A DNA stretch of 64,000 nucleotides from Planctomycetota bacterium (GTDB taxonomy: Bacteria; Planctomycetota; UBA1135; UBA2386): assembly GCA_020638655.1 (NCBI GenBank), contig JACKIC010000002.1, positions 1-64,000 of the forward strand, written 5' to 3'. Shown in pieces: positions 25,625-32,203 of the stretch (the stretch's first letter is position 1; each line of letters opens with the position of its first letter). The position numbers and the translations under genes are program-made. The notes beneath the pieces were generated by a model. That model saw only the letters and a program-made list of their open reading frames with translations. It did no database searches and was not told the DNA's origin.

Positions 25625-27172
25625 ATGGGCAACCTCACCCCCGAACTCGCCGCGCTGCGCGACGAGACCCGCGACCTCGCGAAGAGCTACGGCCTCGACT
25701 TCTACGAGGTGATCTTCGAGCTCGTCGACTACGACGAGCTCAACATGGTCGCGAGCTACGGCGGCTTCCCGACGCGCTACCCGCACTGGCGCTTCGGCAT
25801 GGAGTACGAGCACCTGTCGAAGTCGTACACCTACGGGCTGTCGAAGATCTACGAGCTCGTCATCAACAACGACCCCTGCTACGCGTACCTGATGCGCAGC
25901 AACTCCATCACCGAGCAGAAGCTCGTGATGGCGCACGTCTACGGCCACTGCGACTTCTTCAAGAACAACGCGTGGTTCTCGCACACGTCGCGAAAGATGA
26001 TGGACGTGCTCGCCAACCACGGCGCGCGCATCCGCCGTTACATGGATCGCTACGGGCAGGAGCCGGTCGAGGACTTCATCGACCTGGTGCACTCGCTCGA
26101 CAACCTGATCGATCCGTACTCGCCGTACATCGACCGCGGCCCGGACTCCGGCGAGCCGCCGCGCCGCCGCAAGAAGCAGGACGACGATCGCCACGAGGTC
26201 CGCAAGATCCCCGCCAAGGATTACATGGACCGGTACATCAATCCGCCCGAGTTCATGCGCCAGCAGAAGGAGCGCATCGTGCGGGAGGAACAGCAGGCGC
26301 AGCGCTTCCCGGCGCGGCCGGCGCGCGACGTGCTCAAGTTCCTGCTCGACCACGCGCCGCTGCAGACCTGGCAGCAGGACGTGCTCGCGCTGCTGCGTGA
26401 GGAGGCCTACTACTTCGCGCCCCAGGGCATGACCAAGATCATGAACGAGGGCTGGGCGGTGTTCTGGCACAGCATGCTGATGACGCGGCACCTGCTCGAG
26501 GCCAGCGAGGTCGTGCAGTACTGCGACACGCACAGCGGCACGCTGGCGACGCGGCCGGGGCAGCTCAACCCCTACAAGATCGGCGTCGAGCTGTTCCGCC
26601 ACATCGAGGAGCGCTGGAACCACGGCCGCTTCGGGCCCGAGTACCAGGCCTGCGACGATCCCGAAGTGCGCCGCACCTGGAACCGGCCGACCAACGAGGG
26701 CCGCGCCAAGGTGTTCGAGGTGCGTCGCATCTACAACGACATCACCTTCCTCGACGAGTTCGTGACCGCCGAGTTCGCCGAGGAGCAGAAGATGTTCGTC
26801 TACGGCGTCGACCCGTCGACCGGCCGCTACGTGATCCTCGACCGCGACTACCGCAAGGTGAAGCAGCAGCTGCTCGCGGCGCTGACCAACTTCGGCCAGC
26901 CGATCATCAAGGTGGTCGACGGCAACCACGCCAACCGCGGCGAGCTCTACCTAGTGCACGAGTGGGTCGGCGGCGACCTGCAGCTCGAGCAGGCGCAGAT
27001 GACGCTGCAGAACCTGTTCGCGCTGTGGCAGCGCCCGGTGCACATCGAGACGATCGAGGACGGCCGCGGCGTGCTGCTGAGCTACGACGGCAAGGAGTCG
27101 ACGAGCAAGGAGGTCACCGCGAGCCATCCGGCCGTGGGCCGCGTCGGCATGGCCAGCAAGGGCAGCGCGTGA
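25625..27172 (+). CDS. spoVR: SpoVR family protein
   Basis: A 515-residue SpoVR/YcgB protein. Recognised blocks are LDFYEVIFELVDYDELN, GGFPTRYPHWRFGMEYEHLSKSY, AHVYGHCDFFKNN, GMTKIMNEGWAVFWHS and the C-terminal LVHEWVGGDLQLEQAQMTL. In Bacillus it affects spore cortex formation; in Enterobacteria it belongs to the yeaG-yeaH-ycgB stress set. The biochemical function is unknown. Its stop overlaps the next gene's start by 4 bases (GTGA). Confidence 0.96.
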   Translation: MGNLTPELAALRDETRDLAKSYGLDFYEVIFELVDYDELNMVASYGGFPTRYPHWRFGMEYEHLSKSYTYGLSKIYELVINNDPCYAYLMRSNSITEQKLVMAHVYGHCDFFKNNAWFSHTSRKMMDVLANHGARIRRYMDRYGQEPVEDFIDLVHSLDNLIDPYSPYIDRGPDSGEPPRRRKKQDDDRHEVRKIPAKDYMDRYINPPEFMRQQKERIVREEQQAQRFPARPARDVLKFLLDHAPLQTWQQDVLALLREEAYYFAPQGMTKIMNEGWAVFWHSMLMTRHLLEASEVVQYCDTHSGTLATRPGQLNPYKIGVELFRHIEERWNHGRFGPEYQACDDPEVRRTWNRPTNEGRAKVFEVRRIYNDITFLDEFVTAEFAEEQKMFVYGVDPSTGRYVILDRDYRKVKQQLLAALTNFGQPIIKVVDGNHANRGELYLVHEWVGGDLQLEQAQMTLQNLFALWQRPVHIETIEDGRGVLLSYDGKESTSKEVTASHPAVGRVGMASKGSA

Positions 27173-28092
27173 GCGCAGCGTCTGCCCCGGCAAGGGGCGC
27201 CCCGGCAGAAGCCGGTCCGCGACCGACCGTGGAGCGGTTCTGGCTGGTCTACGTCGCCGCGGTGCTGGCGGTGTCGCTGATCGCTTCCGACCCGGGGCGC
27301 GACGCCACGGCGCGCGCCGCGCACTTCGGCGTGCACTTCGCCGCGCTGTGGATCGCCCTGGGCATCGCGCGGCTGGCGCGGCGCGACCACGGTGCGGCGC
27401 GCTGGTGGCGCGCCGGTTTCGCGGTGGTAGGGCTGCCGATCGTGTTCTCGGCGAAGTGCTGGCTGCTGCCCTACGTGCACCCCGAGCCCTACGAGTACAC
27501 GTTCGCGGCGTTCGACCGCGCGGTGTTCGGCGGCGACGTCGCGCGGCTCGCCGACGGCGTGCTGCGCCCCTGGGTGGTCGAGGGCCTGCAGCTGATCTAC
27601 GGCGTGTTCTACCTGGTGCCCTTGGTCGCGGCGCTCGGCGCGCTGCGGCGCACCGGGCCGGCGGCCTTCGATCGCGCCGTCGCCATCCTCGTCGGCGCGT
27701 TCCTGGTCAGCTACCTGGGCTACGTGCTGGTCCCGACCGTCGGTCCCAAGGTGGCGCTGGCGTTCGATCGCGAACTCGACGGGCTGTGGCTGTTCGGCCA
27801 CGTGCGCGGCTGGATCGACGGCGCCGAGGCCAACCAGTGGGACTGTTTCCCGAGCGGCCACACGATGCTGACGCTGGTCAGCCTGCTGTTGCTGTGGCGC
27901 TGGCACCGTCCGCTGTTCTGGTGGCTGCTCGCGCCGTGCGTGCTGCTGGTGCTGAGCACGGTGCTGCTGCGTTACCACTGGACCGCCGACGTGCTCGCCG
28001 GCGCGCTGCTGGTCTGGCCGACCGTGTGGTCGATCGACCGGCTGCTGGACCGCGACGGCTGGCCGCCTGCGGTCGCGGCCGCGTGGAACTGA
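27169..28092 (+). CDS. PAP2-family membrane enzyme (Aur1/inositol-phosphotransferase-like); 3' end made by the insertion sequence
   Basis: A 307-residue polytopic membrane protein with about six helices. Catalytic motifs of the PAP2 fold are PSGH at 228-231 and RYHWTAD at 268-274, with LVPTVGP before them. These suit the Aur1/Ipt1-like branch (PAP2_3), which moves phospho-headgroups on lipids, better than classical PAP2 phosphatases, whose first K-x6-RP motif is not seen. The GTG start overlaps the spoVR stop (GTGA). The last two codons and the TGA lie inside the left inverted repeat of insertion sequence copy 2, so the original C-terminus may be missing. The catalytic part is intact. Confidence 0.82.
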   Translation: MSAASAPARGAPAEAGPRPTVERFWLVYVAAVLAVSLIASDPGRDATARAAHFGVHFAALWIALGIARLARRDHGAARWWRAGFAVVGLPIVFSAKCWLLPYVHPEPYEYTFAAFDRAVFGGDVARLADGVLRPWVVEGLQLIYGVFYLVPLVAALGALRRTGPAAFDRAVAILVGAFLVSYLGYVLVPTVGPKVALAFDRELDGLWLFGHVRGWIDGAEANQWDCFPSGHTMLTLVSLLLLWRWHRPLFWWLLAPCVLLVLSTVLLRYHWTADVLAGALLVWPTVWSIDRLLDRDGWPPAVAAAWN

Positions 28093-28108
28093 TCGCCTGG
28101 GTGTGGAA
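28084..28108. repeat. Left terminal inverted repeat of insertion sequence copy 2
   Basis: Matches the reverse complement of 29298-29322 at 21 of 25 positions; carries the stop codon (AAC-TGA) of the PAP2-family gene. Confidence 0.85.
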
Positions 28109-28194
28109 TCTGCGATTGGCCGTCATGACGGCAGCTCCCCGGCCACAAGCACCTTGGCGAGCTGCGGAGAGCCCGCGCCGCCGAGGAGGAGGCG

Positions 28195-29256
28195 ATGGCG
28201 TTCGTTCCGAGCCGGTGCCCCAACACCGCATGTCCGCAGCACCGTGAACCCGAGGGGCGCTTCTACTACCGGCACGGGGTCTATCGCCCGCGCTGCCGGG
28301 ACGGCGCGGTGCCGCGCTTTCGGTGCCGGCGCTGCGGCAAGGCGTTCTCGCCGCAGACATTTCGTCACGACTACCGCGACCGCAAGCCTGAGCACAACGA
28401 GCTGGTGTTCCATCTGCTCAGCAGCGGTGTAGGCCTGCGGCAGATCGGCCGCGTCACGGGTCTCGCGCCGAGCTCAGTGCAGATGAAGATGCGCAAGATG
28501 GGCCGCACGTGCCGATGGCTGCATCGCAACCTGTGTCGCACGCTGCCTGCCGGCAAGACGTATCTGCTCGACGAGGAGGAGACCTACGAAGGCGCGTCCA
28601 TTCGCACGGTGACAATGCCCGTGGTGATCGAACGCGAATCGTGGTTCGTGATCGCAGTCACCGCCGGCCCGACGCGCCGCCTGGCGGCTCGCGGCACGCG
28701 CCGACGCCTTTGGCAAGAACGCGACGAACGTCGTCGCGGACGCCGTCGCGACCGCAGCAAGACCTGCGTTCGCCAGGTCCTGAATCGGCTGCGCCAGGTC
28801 TCCGCCGAGGGCTCGCTCGTGCTGCGCACCGACGAGAAGAGCAGCTATCGCGCGGTCGCCCGGCAGCTGTTCGGAGACAGATTGCTGCACGAGACGACGC
28901 TCGGGTCACTGGCGCGCACCACGGCCAACCCGCTGTTCGCGATCAACACGACGATCGCGATGACGCGCGACAATTGCGGCCGCCTGCGCCGCCGCTCCTG
29001 GCTGGTCAGCAAACGATGTCTGTGTCTACGACTACAGATGCACGTCTTTGTCGCCTACCGCAACTACGTGCGCCAGCGCTTCAATCGCGACGCAGATCGC
29101 CAACTCTCGTCGGCGGCCAGCCTCGGCCTGCTACCTCGCGCACTGTCGGTCGGCGAGCTACTGCGGTGGCGTCAGGACTGGGGACCGCGCAGCAACCACC
29201 CGCTCAGCTTCCTCGGCGAGCGCACTGTCACCGATTCGATGTCGGAACCTGCGTAG
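28195..29256 (+). CDS. Transposase of insertion sequence copy 2
   Basis: A 353-residue zinc-ribbon, HTH, DDE-like transposase nearly identical to the copy 1 protein. It is intact, with the same GAGGAGGAG ribosome site. Amino-acid changes relative to copy 1 are few: Val to Met in TVTMPVV, Gln to Pro in WGPRSN and two in the C-terminal ERTVTDS. A dense cluster of silent changes around 29013-29050 points to exchange with another, more diverged copy. It ends TAG where copy 1 ends TAA. Confidence 0.87.
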   Translation: MAFVPSRCPNTACPQHREPEGRFYYRHGVYRPRCRDGAVPRFRCRRCGKAFSPQTFRHDYRDRKPEHNELVFHLLSSGVGLRQIGRVTGLAPSSVQMKMRKMGRTCRWLHRNLCRTLPAGKTYLLDEEETYEGASIRTVTMPVVIERESWFVIAVTAGPTRRLAARGTRRRLWQERDERRRGRRRDRSKTCVRQVLNRLRQVSAEGSLVLRTDEKSSYRAVARQLFGDRLLHETTLGSLARTTANPLFAINTTIAMTRDNCGRLRRRSWLVSKRCLCLRLQMHVFVAYRNYVRQRFNRDADRQLSSAASLGLLPRALSVGELLRWRQDWGPRSNHPLSFLGERTVTDSMSEPA

Positions 29257-29297
29257 TCCCCGCAACCGATTCAACTTGCTGAAAACCCCACCTCTCT

Positions 29298-29322
29298 TTC
29301 CACACTCAGCCGACCAGTTCCC
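29298..29322. repeat. Right terminal inverted repeat of insertion sequence copy 2
   Basis: Identical to the right end of copy 1. It ends 2 bases before the stop codon of the convergent downstream gene. Confidence 0.88.
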
Positions 29323-29324
29323 GG

Positions 29325-31211
29325 TCACAGCAGGGTGAAGTACTGACCGCGCGTGGTGTGCACCGTCGGGTCCTTGACCAGCAGCGGCGCCACGAAGCTC
29401 ACGAACTCGGCGAGCTGCGGCCGCACCTTGACCATGTCCTCGACGGACATCGACACGCCGGTCTCGCGCAGGGCCTGGCGCGCGAGCCGCACGATCGTCT
29501 CACCCAGGCGCAGCTGACGCCGCGCGACGAGTCCGCCGGGCAGGACCTCGAATGGCGCGTTGCGGCGCAGGATGTCCTCGAGCAGCGGCGGCGTCAGCCA
29601 CGTGCCGCCGAGGTCGGTCTTGTCGATCGTCGCCTTGAGCGCGGCGACGTGCGCGTAGCCGGTGCGCGTCGACAGCTGCTCCTTGACCACGCCGACCAGG
29701 CGCGCCATGCGCTCCTTGTTGAGCGGGTAGTTCGACAGCGTGTCGATGCGGTTCTCGGCGGGCGCCACGAACAGGCGGTTCTCGCGCAGCAGGCGCCGCA
29801 CCAGGCGGCGCCGGGCGGGCGTCTGGTTGGCCAGGAACATGGTCTCGACCACCTCGCCGGCGGCGCGGCGGAAGTCGAGCAGCAGCTTCTCGAGCACCTG
29901 CGAACGCTTGTGCGTCGCCGGGCAGGCCTCGCCGCGGCCCAGCAGGCGCACGCGCGGGTCGTTGGCGAGCCGGTCGAGCACCAGGTAGATCGTGCGCTCG
30001 TCGAGCTGCTCGTCCTCGAGCAGGCTCGCCACCGCCTGGCGTCCGCCCTCGGCGCAGAGCTTGCGCGCGGCCTTGTCGACGAGCAGGTCGATGCTCTCGA
30101 ACTCCTGCTCGTGCCACTTGCGCAGCGACCAGAGCTTCTTACCGAGCTGCAGGATCGTCGGGTCCTCGCGCAGGCGTTGCTCGATGGTCGAGCGGTTGGC
30201 GCGGCGGTAGCGCTCGCGGTAGGCGTAGACGATCTCCTCGAACGCCGTCGGCTGGCCGAGCTCGGCGAGCAGGTCCTGCAGCCGGCGCGTCGTCGAGCGC
30301 GGGTCGGGATTGGCGGTCTCGCCCTGCTCGGCGTCGAGTTCGACGGCGACCCGCAGCTCGGTGCGCAGCAGGTGCACCAGCAGTCCGCGCGGCGCCTCGA
30401 TCTGCTCGGCTGTCAGCTCGCTGGTGAGCTGCGACAGCGGCAGCGGCAGGCGCCCGGGAGTCACCAGGCGGTGCAGCGCGCGCACCAGCTTGCGGCAGCG
30501 GCGCGGCGGCATGCCGATCAGCACGCTGCCGTGCATGGTGCACTCGGTGGCGAACAGGAACGCGCACAGCCGCAGCGGCAGCAGGGTCTGGCGCGAGCCC
30601 TCGCGCACCTGTTGCAGGGTGCTGCCGACCGCCAGGTGCCGGCTCTCGACGTAGCCGTCGAAGGCCTGGAACTCGGCGCGCATCTCGTTCTCGATGGTCT
30701 GCAGCAGGGGGCCGACCTCCTGCCGCAGCCGGGCGCGCACCTGGCAGGCCAGGGCCTCGCCCTCGGCCGGCGCGATGCCCCGGCGCAGCGCGTAGGCGGC
30801 GATCGTGCACGGCGTCGCGTCGATGCCGAGCACCGCTTCGAGCAGCGCGGCCTCGTCGGGCTGCAGGCACCCGAACAGCTGCTCCTGCACCCCGGGCCAG
30901 GCGCGGTCCTCGGCGAGCTCCGCGGCGAACAGATGGTTCAGGCCGTGGTAGACGGCGCGGTCGAGCGCTTCGCGCAGCTCGGTGGTGTGCAGCACGCCGA
31001 GCCAGCCCATCGCGTCGAAGTCCTCGTCGGGCAGGCGGCACAGGTCGACGACGCGCTTGATGCCGTGGGTGTGCAGCAGCGCTGCGAGCTCGGTCGACAA
31101 CGACAGGCGCTCGAACTGCAGCTGCAGCAGGTACGGCGGCAACACGTGCCAGACCGAAGGCCTGCTGTTCTCGGCCTCGACGGGCGACGGGCTGTGCTTG
31201 GTCTGGGTCAT
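29325..31211 (-). CDS. Putative DNA-binding protein with RNAP alpha-CTD-like N-terminus and winged-helix-like repeats
   Basis: A 628-residue soluble protein with no signal peptide. The N-terminal ~80 residues (ELAALLHTHGIKRVVDLCRLPDEDF) resemble the helix-hairpin-helix C-terminal domain of RNA polymerase alpha. Later segments such as RSTIEQRLREDPTILQLGKKLWSLR and RTIYLVLDRLANDPRVRLLG look like HARE-HTH or sigma-region-like winged helices. I do not recognise a named family; a transcription-related role is an inference. Its ATG overlaps the TGA of the upstream gene by 4 bases (ATGA). It is the last gene of a three-gene operon and ends next to insertion sequence copy 2. Confidence 0.6.
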   Translation of the reverse strand: MTQTKHSPSPVEAENSRPSVWHVLPPYLLQLQFERLSLSTELAALLHTHGIKRVVDLCRLPDEDFDAMGWLGVLHTTELREALDRAVYHGLNHLFAAELAEDRAWPGVQEQLFGCLQPDEAALLEAVLGIDATPCTIAAYALRRGIAPAEGEALACQVRARLRQEVGPLLQTIENEMRAEFQAFDGYVESRHLAVGSTLQQVREGSRQTLLPLRLCAFLFATECTMHGSVLIGMPPRRCRKLVRALHRLVTPGRLPLPLSQLTSELTAEQIEAPRGLLVHLLRTELRVAVELDAEQGETANPDPRSTTRRLQDLLAELGQPTAFEEIVYAYRERYRRANRSTIEQRLREDPTILQLGKKLWSLRKWHEQEFESIDLLVDKAARKLCAEGGRQAVASLLEDEQLDERTIYLVLDRLANDPRVRLLGRGEACPATHKRSQVLEKLLLDFRRAAGEVVETMFLANQTPARRRLVRRLLRENRLFVAPAENRIDTLSNYPLNKERMARLVGVVKEQLSTRTGYAHVAALKATIDKTDLGGTWLTPPLLEDILRRNAPFEVLPGGLVARRQLRLGETIVRLARQALRETGVSMSVEDMVKVRPQLAEFVSFVAPLLVKDPTVHTTRGQYFTLL

Positions 31212-32203
31212 CGTGCGAGTGGGGTGACGGAACGGAAGCGCTTGGGCGCGGCGCGCCGCTGCTCGGCGAGCCGCAGCACCGACGCGGGCACCAGGGCTTC
31301 GAGCTGCTGCCGGTGGTGACCGGCGGCGAGCATCGCCTCGGCGACGCACAGCTTGACGCGCGGGTGCACGCCCTGGCGCAGCAGGGCGCGCATCGGGCCG
31401 ATGGTGTGTTCGACGGGCAGGTCGGCGAGCAGTTCGGCGGCGCGCACCTGGCGACCGGCGTCCTGGTCGAGCGCCGGCAGCAGCCGCTGCACCAGATCGC
31501 CGGGCTCGGCGCGCAGCAGGCAACGGCGCAGCGCCGCGGCCTGGTCGCGCCGGGTCGCGCCGAGGTAGGTCTGCACGGTGTCCTGCAGCAGGGTCGCGTC
31601 GCCGCTGCGCACCGCGAGCTCGGCGAGCGCCGGGGTCGTGGTCAGGCCGCCGCGCACGGCTGCGGCGAGGCGCTCGGCCACGAGCTGGCGCGCGGCCGGA
31701 TCCAGCGTCGGCGCCGGCATGGTCGCCAGGGTCGTCGCCGCGTCGTGTTGCACGCGCGGCTCCGCCTGGGCCAGGCCCGCGAGCAGCACCCTGACGCGCG
31801 CGGCGTCGTCGCCGGCGGCGAGCAGCTGCCGCACGTGCTGCAGCAGCGCCGGTTCGGCCGGCAGCACCCCGCGGCCGCCGCCGAACGGGTGCAGCGTCGC
31901 GCCGGTGCGCTGCAGGAACAGCAGGCAGGAGTTGCCGATCTGCAGCGCGAACAGCGAGCGACCGCAGCACGCGCCGGACGGTTCGAGCACGCTGAAGGTG
32001 GTGCCGACCTGGCCTGCGAGCAGCGCCTCGACGCGGAACTCGAGGCGGTGCCAGTCGGGTGAAGGGTCGGTCGCGGCGACCACGGTCGCGTGCACGACCA
32101 CGTCGGCGCGGCGGCAGGCCTCGGCCAGCGTCGTCGCCGCGTCCTGGGCAGGGACGGCCACCGCGCAGGCGACCACCGTCAACAAGGTGCAGATGGTTCT
32201 CAT
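31208..32203 (-). CDS. Exported repeat protein, possibly HEAT-like
   Basis: A 331-residue exported protein with a signal peptide (about 1-20, ending VPAQ). Residues ~25-110 form a compact region with several Cys (SGACCGRS). Residues ~120-310 are Ala/Leu-rich helical repeats of HEAT or armadillo character (LLQHVRQLLAAGDDAARVRVLLAGL and similar units). No catalytic motif is seen. It overlaps both neighbours by 4 bases (ATGA), so it should be made in step with the metzincin-like lipoprotein upstream and the putative DNA-binding protein downstream. Confidence 0.6.
   Translation of the reverse strand: MRTICTLLTVVACAVAVPAQDAATTLAEACRRADVVVHATVVAATDPSPDWHRLEFRVEALLAGQVGTTFSVLEPSGACCGRSLFALQIGNSCLLFLQRTGATLHPFGGGRGVLPAEPALLQHVRQLLAAGDDAARVRVLLAGLAQAEPRVQHDAATTLATMPAPTLDPAARQLVAERLAAAVRGGLTTTPALAELAVRSGDATLLQDTVQTYLGATRRDQAAALRRCLLRAEPGDLVQRLLPALDQDAGRQVRAAELLADLPVEHTIGPMRALLRQGVHPRVKLCVAEAMLAAGHHRQQLEALVPASVLRLAEQRRAAPKRFRSVTPLAR

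Larger units (their letters stand above)
28084..29322 (+). mobile_element. Insertion sequence copy 2 (1239 bp)
   Basis: Same length, orientation and gene content as copy 1. Its 25-base inverted repeats match at 21 of 25 positions. No direct repeat is seen outside the ends (left flank GGCCGCG, right flank GGTCACA), so a flank has been lost or the copy arrived by recombination. The left end abuts the palindrome GCGGCCGC (28075-28082). Like copy 1 it sits between convergent gene ends. Internal differences from copy 1 are clustered rather than spread evenly. Confidence 0.9.
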
